Source: Serilophus lunatus
Lineage: Eukaryota > Chordata > Aves > Passeriformes > Eurylaimidae
Direction of reading: 5' to 3'
DNA length: 64,000 bases
NCBI GenBank assembly: GCA_013399895.1
Contig: VXBA01000406.1
Span: 51,402 to 115,401, forward strand
The position numbers and the translations under genes were made by a program. How positions within the stretch are numbered: the first letter of the stretch is position 1; every line of letters starts with the position of its first letter. Below the pieces are notes generated by a model. The model was given only the letters and a program-made list of their open reading frames with translations. It was not told the DNA's origin and did no database searches. Below are positions 1 to 13,400 of this stretch, piece after piece.

Positions 1-1326
1 TGAGTGATAGCTCAAGTCTATTTTTGCTGTCGGGGAAGCAGAAATGTTTAAACAGAGCAGACTGGTGAATGCTTATTGTTTATAAGTCAAAATTTGATAT
101 TAAAATAATGTTGGCTTAGAATTTTTTGCCTTTAATTTCTCTGGAAACTCATTGACTTCAGTGGGAATGAAGGACAAAGTAAGCTGGGCAACTCCCCACC
201 AAACCCTGTGAAGCTCAGGGAGGCTGCAGCTCTCCCAGCATTTAGCAATTTCCCTCACAAAGGGATTTGGTTTCGGTCTCCCCCACAATGGATAAATATT
301 TCATCCCCTAGCTATGATACAGAAAATGGTTCTAGAAGGGTTAGTTTACCAGTTTAAGCTGGGATTTCAGGCCAGGACTTTGGGACCACATCTTTGTTCC
401 TTTGTAGTAGCCCTGGCTCTTTTGTGGTCTGGGCTGCCTGTACAGAAACTGTTCTGCTTCTGAAAACACCACAGAGAATATTTCCAGTGGAATCAGGGAG
501 TGAATCATGAGCTCCTGTGTCAGCTCAGAAGTTCTTTTAGATCACAACTTTAAATTGCACTGTCCAGGTTCTACCCCAAATGTCTTCCTCTGAAACACTG
601 GAATAGCATTGCTTGTCTTGGTTAAAAAAAAAAAAAAAGTATGGTCTTAGGCTCTAGTTTAGTCTCTTCAACTGAATTCCCATGACTCCCTGTCAGAAGC
701 TGCTTCAGGAGCTCATACTGGTAGAATTTGAGACAGTTTAGCAATTCTTGTGCTGCTAAAGCTGCAAACAGCAGAGTTTTCTCCATTTCTGGTCCTCTAT
801 TGCCTTTTTTCATCTCTTTTTATCTTGGAGTGTGGGGGGAAACCCAAACCAAAGAAATATAATCCCACACTTTTCCAGCAGACGTACACCTGAGGCACCG
901 AATGTGATTTGGGGTATTCCTTAGATACTGTGGGTGTCAATTCTTGCAACGCATTTGCAATGTCCCACATTCACTGGCATTTCTTAATAAGGACTGGGTT
1001 ATAGATGTGTGTGAATGATCACACAGTGGTTGTGTAAGCTTAGAAATGGACTTAATTCAATATGAAACCCTCAGAAATGTTAAGACAGGGTTTCTGAGCC
1101 GGTCCTTCTTGGAGAAGTGAAAAGTGAGAGAGCTTCACACTTACACAAGGATTGATGTCTCAGTTTCTCGAAGGATGTGTTTTGCCTTTATCTTCTCTGA
1201 CTCTGTCCCTTTTCTGTCATAAGGCTGTACCAATTTTCACACCTCAGGCTGACAATCTGCTTTTGGTTTCAATGCAATGAAATCTTTGTGGATGGAGAAC
1301 TGGATGAAACCTTCACTGAGGGTGTC
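1..1326. other. Non-coding DNA, nothing recognised
   Basis: Unremarkable AT-moderate sequence with stops in all frames at normal density. It holds a 15-base A run near 624-638, in a setting that could be the decayed tail of an old retroposon, but no body of such an element is recognisable upstream. No splice-bounded reading frame, RNA gene or CpG-rich patch was seen. Confidence 0.6.
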
Positions 1327-1395
1327 TCTGCTCATGACAGGGAGTTGGAGCTGGATGGGTTTCAGGCCCATTCCAACCCAAACCATTTCATAACT
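1327..1395 (+). mobile_element. CR1 LINE 3' end fragment
   Basis: The segment carries the recognisable tail of avian CR1 non-LTR retrotransposons: a GTTGGAGCTGGATG stretch followed by CCCATTCCAACCCAAACCAT. CR1 is the dominant LINE of birds and is usually found as short 5'-truncated copies, as here. The typical terminal short tandem repeats are degraded (ATTTCATAAC instead of a clean repeat), so this copy is old. It is one of the main clues that the DNA is avian or at least sauropsid. Confidence 0.8.
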
Positions 1396-4300
1396 ACTTC
1401 TCTATCCTAAAAGGCTGGCATCTACAACTGCTCAAGCAGGTGCTGTCTTCTGCTCTGGCTGGATAATTGCATTTCAGCAATCCCTACACACCTTTAAATC
1501 CCTTAATATATTTCACAGCTTTGCTGTACTTAACACACCTGTAGTTAAGTGCCTCTTTGTCTATAATGATCTCCTCACCTTTATCATGTTCATCATTATT
1601 TATGAGGATCATGTCAGGGGTGTATTGGTATTCTCTAGGTGTTACCCAAGCTCTCAGCCCTGCAGGCCATGTTCTGATCTCCTGACTTACAGCAAGGAGT
1701 CTTTGTCCCACAGAAAGAAAGAGACTTCGTTGCGAAATAAGTTCTGCTTGGTGAGATTAGTGATTTAGTGTTTTGTTTGGAAATTACCTGGGCTGAAAAC
1801 ACTTTAAAAATAAAGTTTGCCTTAGGAGTTGGGTTATGTGGCACAAAGAAATTGATAGCATGAGCTAATCACTGGTTAATTTTCAGGTACGTACCCAGAC
1901 TGCTGGTTATTAAGATGGAGCAGAGGTGGTAATGTTACTGGTACTCCAAGGACTTGTTGCTGTAGCTTTGTGACAAGGTTAATTAGGCACTGTATGAATT
2001 TCTATGTTATTTGAAGAAAATTGGAGCTATTTATTTTTAGACACGTTTCCAAACTGCCCCTCCAGAGGTGGAAGACTTGGGTTGCAGTTCAGCTTTTTCT
2101 CTGAGATTTCCCAAGTTCAAGGATGCAGAGGGATCTCTTCACTAGTTAATAGTAACTGAGATGTGAGAATTTTGAATTGTGAGGGAGTGAGTTGAAGCTG
2201 TGAAGCTCCTGTGATGTTCAGTATTTTAAACTCCCCAAAATATTTACTCGAATATGATGGAGGGGGGAGGAGAACGTCTCTGTCCAGAAAAGCTGCTCTG
2301 GTGGGTTTGCTCCACTGCTTATCCTTGTTGAGCAGTAGCAGTCTTGTTAACAGACATGTTTTATCACTGTCAGTGGATTTATCTGTTCCTGCTGGCTTAG
2401 CAAATGCTTCTGCGTGGCTGCAGTTTCCCCCTGAAGCTTCTGGTACCTCCAGATGAAGCCAGAGGTTGTAACAAAGCTGTTGTGGGCAAAGAAGTGGAGG
2501 ACTTACCCAGATGCACTAAAAGCTGGGCTCTCTGAGCAAGTGTGGGGTGTGATCTCTGAGCTATGACTGCTCACCAGGAGACTTCCCTGCTCAGAAGCTG
2601 TTAATTGATTCTCCCTTCCTCCCTGAAATGAAGATGGCTGCATTAAGACAGCAGTTGGCTCTGCCACTTGACCCAGAGGAACATTTCCATTAAGTTGCAG
2701 GATCCGTGGTGTATCTGTATCCCTGGAGAAGCAGATGGTTTCCTGCCTCCTCCAAGTGCCTGATCTGCAGAACAAAGAGCTGCTTTCCTGAAACAAATGC
2801 AATTTGTTGAGGCACGTGTGTATCATTCTGTAAGGGCTTTGCCTGTGTGGAGGAAGCAGAGTAATACTCATTGGGCTCTATCAAAGAACTGTACCCACAC
2901 CAAGACATCCTTTTTGTTACCCGACTTCACTGGTAACTTTTTTCTTGGATGTCTCAAGGCTCAATGCTGACAGGGATAGACCAGATGCTCCCTGTTTATA
3001 CATGCTTTACTGAAATGTTTCGTTTTGTTTGGACTATCCTCTTTGAAGCTTGAAATGAAAATATCTTTGATTTCTGCCATTTAGCTTGTTTAGAAGCAGT
3101 GTGGTTAGGGGAAGAAGTCCAAAGTCGAATCAAGGGGCCATACATCTCTATCTGGAAAGATGCAGGACATAGGAATATGCTGCAAGAGCAGTGCAGCTGT
3201 GGGTGAGAGGATGGGTGGATGTGCTTCTTGAGTACTCTCTGGTAAAGCATCTTGTTTGGGACACACTGACAGTGAGGGGGTGTTCAACACTGAGTCTGAA
3301 AACTAAAAAGATTTTATCCTTTATTGAATTTGCTCATATGACTTAACAGTCAGTACTGGTTGTACCTAAGCCACTTTTTAAATGAAAACTCTTCCTGTGT
3401 TTGTATCTTTGCTGTGCAGCCAGGTGATCTGTCCTCCTTCCAGTGTGGAGTACACCTGGAGATGTGATACTAGTGGTCTCAGCTGGTACCTCCAGCTCCA
3501 GGAAGCATGGGAATCCCTGGTCTGCTTTAGTACTCCAAGCCATGAGTCACAATATGGGGTGGGGAGAACAGAGGAGTATTGAAAAACATGTAATTAAAAG
3601 CAGAGACATTCAAAGAAGCCTCAAACAGCTGGGTATGCAAGTCCAATAGCAATGCACTGGAGTTTGTACTCCTTGTGCTATATTCATGGTCACTCTGATT
3701 TCCTCTTCCATGGATGCAGTTTAGCACTGGGACTGAGTTTTTGTCACCTCCATGCATTCAGACTGCAGGGAGTGCCATAGTCACAGCAAACAGCTTCTGC
3801 CAGAGTGCTGCCAGTATTGGAAACACAATACAGTTGGGACAGTGGTACTGGGGAGAAGACAAGTGAGTGGTGCTGTCCAAAGGCAACGTCCGAGGAGAAG
3901 CTGGTAGCATGTCTGGTCCCAAGGCTCTTGCTTAAAGCCCCTCTCTTTCAATATAAAAGAGCTCTGGTTGTACAGAACTCGGATTCCAAGCTGGTTTATG
4001 GCATTTGCTTCTCATCTCTCACGTGGGAAGTCTGTGCTGGCAGAGTAGATGGAAGGGCTGTGGGTGAGCTCAACACGCCTGCCTGCCTGGGGCCCTGTGC
4101 TGCCTGCAAGAAAGTGTTTGCTTTCTTCCAGCTTTGGGAGGAGTGAGAGGAAAACACCTTGCCCTCTTTGTGCCAGCTGCAAATCTGGCAAACTACTGGG
4201 AGCTGTCAGAGCTGTGCTCTGGTGCGATGCCTGGGGGGCACCCGAGTGCCACAGAGCTCATCTGCCCCTTGTTGCCCTTCAGTCCAGGATCTCCAGGCAG

Positions 4301-4444
4301 CCTAAAGGATGTTCCCCCTCCTTCCTAATGCTCTTCACCCAGCTGGCTTTTCAGTGTGGCTTTGCAAACAGCAAGATTACACCTGAAAAGTGATTCCAGA
4401 TTGGTTGGGCACTGGTGTGTTTAATATGTGGAGGAAACCCAGTG
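1396..4444. other. Non-coding DNA, nothing firm
   Basis: About 3 kb of mixed sequence. The longest open frame (minus strand, 2503-2871) ends next to a GTAAGT-like donor at about 2504, but its codon content and product look random and no acceptor or homologous domain is visible. A TATAAAAG string occurs at about 3953 without a CpG-rich context. I found no supported exon, RNA gene or further repeat. Confidence 0.5.
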
Positions 4445-4580
4445 CGAGACAGTCCCTGTCCTGAAGGGTTTGGTCTGTTCTCACCCTCTGCCTCTTGCAG
4501 GTCTGGTGACACAGCAAGGATTTGACTGAGGTCACGTAGCTGGTTTTATGGCAGAGGAGGGTGAACCTGTGTGGAGGGGC
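4445..4580 (+). mobile_element. MIR-type tRNA-derived SINE remnant
   Basis: The sequence contains, in order, ACAGTCCCTGTCCTGAAGGG and, about 70 bases later, GAGGTCACGTAGCTGG followed by TGGCAGAGGAGG. This is the order of conserved pieces in amniote MIR-family SINEs: a CCCTGCCC-AAG-like 5' part, the core AGGTCACACAGCTAG, then GGCAGAGC. Copies like this predate the bird-mammal split in many cases. The middle part, including the usual AAACTGAGGC block, is missing or diverged. Family assignment is from remembered consensus, not a search. Confidence 0.65.
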
Positions 4581-7500
4581 CAGCATTCCTGCCAGGAGCT
4601 GGGAGACAGGGCTGCAAATAAAGCGTCTTATTCCTCCTTCCCCAGGCATTGCACTGGCAGAGCAATGGCTTAAAGCAGTGCCTGGGAGCACCTCGTCTCC
4701 TCCCTGGGTTTTTTTGCATGGCTGGAAAAGGCCCAATGAATGTGGCAGTTTGGTGACAAGCAGGGCTGTTTGAAGCCAGGTTTCCCTGAGCACATCCTCT
4801 TACTCCACCTCTAACCTTCACCAAGGCAGAAATGGGGAACAAAGCACATTTTCTGACACTTGCAGGGCTCTGCCTTGCACAAGAACAAGCTTGCAGGAAT
4901 TCATGTTCCTGGCAAGGGCTAAGAAGTGGGTGGGATAGTGCAAACAGGCTGGAGACGGAGAAATTCAGCTCTGAAAGGAATTTTCACTCTGTCCTGTGAT
5001 GCCTCAGGCAGGGATTTGAATCTGAGGAGTAGATCCTTCATCAGAGTTTGGAAGAAATGCATAAAACTCGGAGATTTGAGGAGTACTGAGAGCATAGCCT
5101 TAGGCTCAGCTTGGTGCATAGGTGCTGTACAACTGGCATTACAAGTCTGTCTCTGTCAAGGGTTTGCTCTCACTGCTGCTTCTTCTGGCAGGAAGGCTGC
5201 AAATGGGCTCATGTCAGAGTGTTTTCCTCTTGCCCACATCACTCAAGGAAACTTGTGCTTGGATCTTGGTCTTGCATGGATCTCCAGATATGGCTGAGGG
5301 GTGCAGAGACATTGGCTCTGAGTCCTGTCCTGCATTCAGGTTGGATGGAACAAGTCCAACCCTGTCTGCCAGGGAATAATGTATTTCAGGGTAAACGTGG
5401 AGGATTTCAGAGTGCCAAGGTGTTGCCAGCTGACAAAAAAAAAAAAGTGATCCTTTCCCTGTTTCTTGCTTTGGGTCAGGTACAGGAGAGAGAAGCTAAA
5501 AATAGTCCTTAAAATAGTCAGATCCCAGAGATTCTCTCCTTCTTCCAGCCCTATTGGATCAGAGCATGAGATGGCAGGCACCAACTCAAACCCAAATCCT
5601 TTGTCCTTGCTGTCCTTCGTGCAGAATTTTGCTATCCAGCAGGACCCAAAGCAGAGCTGACCTCTTCCACACTGCCAAATAACTGTTTGCAGGGAAGAAT
5701 GAGAGTGACGTGCTACTATAATAGAAGCGAATTTTCACCCTGACCCTTTCCAGAAGAGCCAAGAATGGGGGCAGTCAAAAGGAACTGAAGGTTTTTGACC
5801 CTTTGTTAGGGTCTTTGGACAGTCGTAGAGGAAAGCAGCTTTTCCTGGAGTGGCTCCCTCCCTCTTATCCCTATTTCTAGTCCATTTGCATTTATGTGGA
5901 AAGTGGGGAGAAAAAACCCACTTTGTTTCCCTCTATGTGTTCCCATACAAAATCCCAAGACCATCTGTAATTTCATCTTATCCTGCAAACAGAGGACATA
6001 GTAAGATTTTTGCACAACTATTTGTGTTATATATTCCATGGAAAAATTAATGGAGAAGTGACTGACCCTTTAATGGTGTTGGAAGAGGAACTTAAATGTT
6101 TATGAGGTGGCTAAGATGAAACTGCCTCAGCTGTACCTATGGATGGCTGAACTTGTACCCTCCTCTCCCTGTCTCAGATTCCTGTACTGTATGCAAATTT
6201 ATTAGAGATGATTCTGAATTGTACTTTGCAGTTGCCATGAATAAAATCAATATCTAGGAATGTTACTTGAACTGCAGGGAGAAATTTTGTGTGAATATAT
6301 ATAGAAAAGCCATGTCCAGGAGAGATTTTATGGGGTGGTTATTCAGATTCTGAACTCCTACTAAATAAGGACATGGATCTGTTCCTTCTGGAGGAAAATC
6401 TCCAGTCATGCTCTGCTAACAGAATGGGATCAAGTTTGGAGTTAGTCTTTTCTCCTTACTTTCAGTCTGGAGTTACTCTGCCATGAACCTGGAGGAACAA
6501 ACGGATCATTTAGAACTCACTGGGGACCACATAATGCTGATGCTATTAGAATTACATAGAAGTTCAGAGGCATGGTATATTTTCAGGCATGTCTGCTGTG
6601 CAAATAAAGTTACCAGAAGAGGCCGAAGGAACAGGCAAGATAAAGGCATAAGAGGTTTTGAATGCTACTACCATCCCTGGGACAAGGACTGAGTTGTACT
6701 AGTAGGTCAACACTCAAGGTGTTTAAGGAACCGATACTCAGGTCATTACTTGAACGTGATACAATGGGGAAAGTGGTCTTGGGGTCTTAAGAAAATACCC
6801 TGCTGCAAAGGAAGCAGATCCTCCGAGTTCTTCCTGCCTGCTTTCTGCCCAGAGCAAACATCTTTTTAATTGCTTGTTATTTCATCTCCTTGCATGTACA
6901 AGCTGTGCTGCTTACCAAGCTATCAGATCTGGCAGACCTGAGGGAGACTTTCACCACTGACTCCCATCCCAGCCTCTCCCTTCAGCCAAGGCAATCACCT
7001 GGCTGTGATTGCAGCACCTCTTGTGCTTGTGGTCCTCAACCACTGACCTCCTTGGGGAAGAGGTGGGAATCCCTGCTTTGCACGTGTGAGGACACGTTCT
7101 CAGCCTGCAGCATCACTCCATCTCCCCTCTCTGATGGAGACCTGGTGTTCCTCCAGATGTGATTCCTGTTGTGGCACTGTTTGAGAAGGCTGAAAGGATA
7201 CAGCCTGGGATGATGTTTTGGAAGGGGTTGGCTCGTTTTGCCTGCAGTGAGGGTCCTGTTTTGTGCCTTGTGTGCAGTGCTAGGGGAAATTATTGCTGTT
7301 CAGGAAAGAATTAATACTAAGAACTTTGGTTCCTTGCTGGCTCTGTTGGAAAGCAGGTGGAAAAGACTTTTTAATGTGAGATTTAATGAGGTGCTGAAAG
7401 TCCCTGCAGCCGGAGTGAAGACTCAAGTTGTTCTGAAAAGCGATAAGTCTGCTCAGAGAGGAAAAATTGCGAAAATAAGGATAATAATCTGGTTTCAGCC

Positions 7501-10500
7501 CCGTATATGGCCGTGCTTAGGCAATCTACAGGTCCTGCCAGAAGCCCGGGGACGGATCGGTCCCTGTGTCCCCCCCGGGATGTGCATCCCTCGGGCTGCA
7601 GCGGGAGAGGCGGCCACGAGAGGGCACTGGAAGGATGCGGATTTCGGGGAAGGCTGAGCCTGGTCCAAGCCATCCCGGGGCTGTAGTCACCAGGAAAATA
7701 GAACCTTTGCTCATCTCCCCCTCCATTTTAATCATAAATCAACACATTGGAGCTTGAAACGAGATCAGAGTGACGCACCTCAGCATCATTGCTTAACGTT
7801 GATTTTCTTTCCCACCAGGATACTTTGCTCCTGCAGCTTTCACAGGTCTGTTGGGTTTTTCTCATCTTCCCTCAGTGATCAGTGAGCTGTGTCAAGATGC
7901 AGCAGCCCAGGTCTTCAAGGGAACAATCTAGTTTCTGTATCTGGAATGTTGGAGATAAATCCTGGAACTAAGACGAAAAGGATACACAGAGGAGACAACT
8001 TAAAAATTGTGTTTTGTGTGTTTTGCCTTGAGTGCGAGGTTAAATTTCTGTCTTATTTCCCTAAATTTTTCCTTTTTTTTTCTTTTTTTGGCTTCTTGGT
8101 CCCAAATGGTGACAGGGAGAGGTTTCCCTAAGAAATAACTGCCCTGCCTGTGAAAGAAGATGAGGGGCAAACATATCCTACTTCAACTGAGTACCAGAGA
8201 AAAATGTGAAAAATTTCATACTGTTTCTGATTTTATTTCACCCTTTCACTTTAACCTTGTACTCATTCTCAATTAATTTGATTCTGATTTTTGGGCTGCA
8301 CATTAAAGTAAAAAATTCCATCTTACAATACTTCAGAATTTCCATTCTGTAAAATATGTCAAGGTCTTGACTTTTATTTTGCCTCTCAGCCTGAAATCAA
8401 GAGGAAGTGAAATCAACACCCTGGCACCTCTTTTGGAGAGAAAATCCCATTTTCTGATCTCTTCCTGCCTCTCTGATTTTGCTGGTGTTGTGTACTGGGA
8501 TGATGGCTTTTCTCTGATGGAATGTATTCATAAGAAGACTCTCACTTCATCCTCTGCCTGATGTTTCCTGCTTAGGGCCAAGGCAGACCTAGATGAAGTT
8601 TGAAACCTTGTTGAACACTGATCCATGCTTTGAGATCTGCAGATGGGAATTCTCTCAAGAAATATTATATCTGGCATAATATTTTTGTCTTGGAAAAGGA
8701 GCTTGTGACCTAGGGATGGAGTAGGGATGTTACTGAGAATTTGAAAGTATAAAGAGGTGATGTTTTTGACCTGTAAGTATGAAGTGTATTGCAACTTGCA
8801 CCAAAATGTACAGTCCTTCAAGGAAAGTAGCAGTTTAGACAGTGCTAAACATCGAAAACTAGAGCCATGGTGGTGCACAGAGCCTAAATCCCTGCCTGGT
8901 CCTGGCAGTTCTCCTCCTTCCCCTGCTGATGGCAGTGCTCTGACTCCTAACCCCACCGTGCAGAGTAACCTGAATGTTTTTGGGAATTCAGACGTAGCCC
9001 AGGATAAATCCCTTTAAAGGGGAGAAAGTATTTGCGTGGTTGTTTTAAGGTTCGTGGTTTTCCATAAAGGCTTTAGGCTGAGATACAGGTGGTGTGCTGG
9101 CAGACAGAGCTTTTGGAATTGCTCTTTGTTGAACTCAAAAGTTCTCTCCTCTTCCTTACTTCTGCACCCAAAGCTGGAGGCTTCATTGCTGGCTGTAGGC
9201 TGGCATGGCTCAGCTGGCCAGCAGGAGTCTGGCATCTGGCCTGGAGAGTTCCCTTGGTGATCAGCTTAATTCTCAGGTCCTTCCAATTGAAACTCCTGGA
9301 GATCAGCAAACAGCAGGAGAGCACTAAGTGCACAGGGAGGGGAATCCCTGCAGCACATGCTCTCATCTTCCTAGGATATGTGGAAGGAGAGTGCCACAGG
9401 AGAGAAATTCCTTTGTTGGCCATCCCATTACTCATCTTTAAATGAAATTATTTTATTCCAGCAAAAATATGGCACTCAGGTTCCAGAGGTTTCTTCAAGC
9501 TGTTCAGTTTGTGTAAAACTGAAAGGACAGGTATCTTGCAGAAAGATCTTTTTTTCAAAGAATGAATCTTCATTCCAAGTCTGAAATTTATTTCTCTTCA
9601 ATATAGTTCTTTATCAAGTAATATAACATTAAAGCAATCCCCATCTCTAGCAATGAACCAAGAAATAGGATTCTCACTTGCAAAATAAGTAGCTCTGTTG
9701 AAGCTTTGGTAATTTAATAACAATGAGAAATAAGGTTTGGGGGTTTTTTCCAATTGGCAGAACCCAGCACTTCCTACAAAGTGGCAAATAAGCAACTGAA
9801 GAAGACAGAGTCAGGTCTGAGCTGTGAAGTTTAAATCAAAATATGCACACTTAAAAAAAAATCTCAGGGCTTCAGTGGCCCCATGAAGGAAGAAGGGCAA
9901 TTCATCTGCTTGGGGTTTGAGCTGGTGACTTGGTTTGTTCAAAGAGACAGCATGTGTGTGGGAATACTTCCCCTAGTAAATGAAGATATTCACTCATCAA
10001 AGCAGAAACCTGCAAATGTGTGTTGCATAAAGGGGGAAATTCCAGGCATTCTTGGGGAAATTGCAATTTTGAGACTGCAGAATCGAGCCCACACCGGGCA
10101 AAATGCTTGTAGCCCATCATGGGAGTCTGGCTCGTGAAAGGTTTGAGTGAGCTCCACAAGAGCGTGGTAGTGGGTCATAATGTCCCTGTGTGACGAGGGA
10201 AGGAGGCATTTTCTGCTTCTTATGGACTGGAAATTTCTTCCCAGCACAATACTGCAGTTACACTGATAACCACAGCTCCTTGTGGCCATCAATTATTCAT
10301 AGAGAGCCCGACACCTCTGGGAGTCTGCACACACAAGAAGCAGCAGTGTTTTAGCTGTTAATTGGATGGGTAAGTTGCCCTCTCCTGAGGGCCAAGATGA
10401 ACTTCCCATTGACCCCAAAACTGGTTTCTGGAGGTTGGAACAGAGCCCAAGGTGCTCAGGGCAGGTGGTTTTGACCAGCTTTTGGCTGCACTTGACCTGC

Positions 10501-11715
10501 AGAGCTGGTGGGCTGTGGTTGCTTCCAGGACTTTTAGAATAATCAGGTGAAAAAAATAAAGGACCAAATCTTAGACTTGCAGAAATCAGTGGCAGCCCGG
10601 TTCCCATGGGATCACCCAGCCTAATGCTTTGGTGCAGTAATGAGCTGCTCTTTCCCAGAATAATCTTTTGATCCTGTACTTTGTGGGAAGGGGAGGTTTT
10701 TGTAAAAATATTGGGCAGCTCTTGCCTTCTCTTTGCTCTGCTTCAAGCTATTGCTGACTCTTTGACTTGTTCCTACAGCCACTTGCATCATCATGACTTT
10801 TGGCAGAGCTACAATGAAACTTAAAATTATCTCTTATTTTGCACTGAAACCACCTAAAAAAGCCCAGCTTGTCATATGCAGATGCAACTGGACAAACAGC
10901 CCCTGAAGGAAGGGAGCTGTGTTTCATCATGCTGTGGGAATGGATAGAAAAGGAGACAATTGGGCTGAAATGTTCTGAGTAGATGCCCAGTGCTGCTGGA
11001 GATTGGGAGCAGGTCAGAGGTGTTCCCTGTGTGGTGCTGGGCAGTTGTCATCTAAAGCCTCACAGTTGTTTTATCAGTTTTCCTTTAGAAAAGAAGGGAA
11101 GCCTTCTAGGTGGATTGCTTGGATTGCTTTTGTCCTAGTACACTTATGGTCTCGTGGCTTGGTTACCCCTATGGCATCACACTACAGGAGCCTTGTGCCC
11201 ACTCATATTGAGTAGTCCCCTAAATTTGGCAAACCAATCGAACTAAACCAGTGGCAAGTATCAGGCAGTTCTTAATGTAGATCTGATCCATGCCCTCCAT
11301 CTTCCCTGTGACCACCCTGCTCTTATAGAGCTCTTTTTCTTAGTCTTTGGTGCTTGAGAGTCTCTTGCCCAAGCAAAGCTCACATTGTCTAGAGAGCAGC
11401 TTGCATACTTCAGGCAATGAGTAGTGTCCCTCTTTGCCTGTTCATTTCAAAAATATTCCCCTGCCTTCCTTGTCTTCATCTGTCCAGTAGCCCTAAGTGG
11501 CTTTCCAAATGTGTTTATCTGGAATTCTTTACATTTTTACCCTATGTTCCATGCATGGGAAGCGACGGGGCTCTGGGATGCACCGTGCTGAAATCAGAGC
11601 TTAATGTACGTCTGGTCGCTGGCCTGGTGCAGAGTTATCTAGAGGAGATGATCCTGTTGAAGGAAGAGTACAGAAATCAGGCCACTGCCCTCCATGAAAA
11701 TGCAGGTGATAAATG
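4581..11715. other. Non-coding DNA, nothing firm
   Basis: About 7 kb without a supportable gene. Open frames such as 7238-7657 (plus, 139 codons) and 8528-8956 (minus, 142 codons) have no domain, no paired splice signals and random-looking composition. Local features are a T-rich patch near 8068-8088, a TTTCTTTCCCACCAG acceptor-like string ending near 7819 with no frame behind it, and a CCT|GTAAGT donor-like string near 8772. No RNA gene was seen. Confidence 0.5.
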
Positions 11716-12110
11716 TACCCTGTGATTACATTCCTCCTCTGTGTGTCTCGGCATCGCTAACTAATCCCTCCTAGGAAGAAGGCAAAGGAAGCTGGGAGCT
11801 GTAAATTACAGCTTGGCTTAATTGGCTGGCAAGGGTTTGGGAGGCCAGGCTGTGAATACACAAAATATCTTTATGTAAAGGAAGTGGTTATTAGCAGGAG
11901 ATGCAATGAAATGGGGGTTTCAACCAGTTGGTGTCTTGTGGTTGGATCCTCTGGTGTCTAAGAAGGTGCAAACTCCAAGTGAAGCTTTTCCTGCCATTGG
12001 GGCCTTCTTAATATTTCTCTCTCCCCTGTGGATTCTCCAGTGTCTAATAATATTACTAATAAGCTGCAATGTGAGCTCAACAATTTCTTTCAGTGTGGGC
12101 ATTAATAGGT
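11716..12110. promoter_or_regulatory. Candidate conserved non-coding block
   Basis: A stretch unlike its flanks: it contains GTGATTACATTCC, CATCGCTAACTAATCC, GTAAATTACAGCTTGG and an AT-rich run with ATATTACTAATAAGCTG. These resemble homeodomain-type TAAT/ATTA cores and bHLH-like CAGCTTG elements. There is no open frame with splice sites and no repeat. Deep conservation is suspected from composition only. Confidence 0.25.
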
Positions 12111-13059
12111 CTCAGGATACAGAAGAGGGCCCTATTTTCATAAAACTTGTAGGAACTGTAAGACCTCTGCCCCCTCCACCAAGCTGGGTTGGAATTCGCC
12201 AAGAAATTTGGAAGTTATTGGAGACAGGGGAGATGAGTATGTTTGTTTTATTTATATTTTATATATGTATCCCACGTGCAGACTGATTGCAGAAACCTCA
12301 TTTCTTAAGAGACCAAGATTAAACCTTATGTTTGCCTCTCTATTGTAATAAACTGTGTCTCCTTTTATTTACCCACCTGTAGGATTTGATGATTTCCCCT
12401 TTTCCCCCACTCCTCAATTTCCCCATATCCTGTTCCCAAAAGGGCTGGGGCCCTTCCCAAGGGATCGTTTCATGCTGTTTCTGAGGAGGTCTGCCTTGAA
12501 GGATGCTGAGATATACGTGCACCTATGTTATGCTTGTAGTATTTGCTCAGCAGTGAGAGGGGAAAGCATATACAGAGATAGTCTGCTCTGGTCTTCCCAA
12601 AGGCACTTTAGATTTGTGGAGTTTCTTTTGAATCTGTCAAATGCATCTATATCCCCACAGGAAAAGAAAAAAAAAAAAAAGCCCTAACCTGAAACAATGC
12701 AAAATAGGAGCAACATGGGAATTGTAAATATATTTAGTCCAGGAGGCCACTTTTATTGACTTGGAAAGGATCTTTCTTTTGGAGGACTGTTTTTGATGAT
12801 ACCTGAAAACCCAGCAATGCTGTTTCAGAATTCGAATCCGTGAGTCAATATGCTTTTAATGCTCCTTCAGTACGTGTGTGCACACAAATTACCCCCTCAC
12901 ACATGCAACATTATGTACATGTTTTCCTCTCCCAGCATTCCAGCCTGCTTGGGTTGACCCTGTCTCTCTCAGTGATTTAGGTTTTAGAGAAGGAATGGGT
13001 AAGGATTTGCTTTGACATTTAAAGGCAATCCAGGTAATTGATAGCACTGGCAGCGTCCA
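12111..13059. other. Non-coding DNA, nothing recognised
   Basis: AT-leaning sequence with an interrupted A run near 12661-12680 and short CA/TG runs near 12870-12905. No coding, RNA or repeat family signal was recognised. Confidence 0.5.
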
Positions 13060-13400
13060 TCTCTCCCTCCATATATCTGCACAACAGTATCTATTTTTGA
13101 CGTAGCTGACACGCCATTTCCTTTGGCAGCCCAAGGGCGGCTCATCTTTAAATTAAACTCGTCTCCGACCCTTCCAATCTGTGAGCTGTACAGAGGCAGA
13201 CACGGGTGGGGTATATCATCTGGAGACTGTGCAGGCATATTTGAGCAGGGTGATGTATTATCAAAAGGGCTCTGCATTACTGCTAGCTGGAACCAAAACA
13301 AGCTCTAAAGTATTAACTAATGACATGGGAAGTCCCTTAGGTATCTAATCACCTTTAATGTTCAGATTTAGAAGACAACTTTAAAGGAAGAAAAAGAGAT
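13060..13400. promoter_or_regulatory. Candidate conserved non-coding block
   Basis: The region is dense in transcription-factor-like words: GACGTAGCTGACACG, CCCAAGGGCGGCTC, TTTAAATTAAACTCG, GATGTATTATCAAAAGG, CTGCTAGCTGG, TATTAACTAATGACA and ATCACCTTTAATG. It carries several CpGs in otherwise CpG-poor DNA and no repeat. The open frames across it lack coding character. This fits a distal enhancer, but conservation is not demonstrated. Confidence 0.35.

Noticed and set aside
2503..2871. 122-codon minus frame ending at a GTAAGT-like donor
   Set aside because: No acceptor, no domain, and sequence composition is non-coding.
7238..7657. Frame containing IIIWFQPRIW, recalling the homeodomain WFQNRR motif
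   Set aside because: No homeodomain helices precede it and the key Asn-Arg-Arg is absent, so the likeness is chance.
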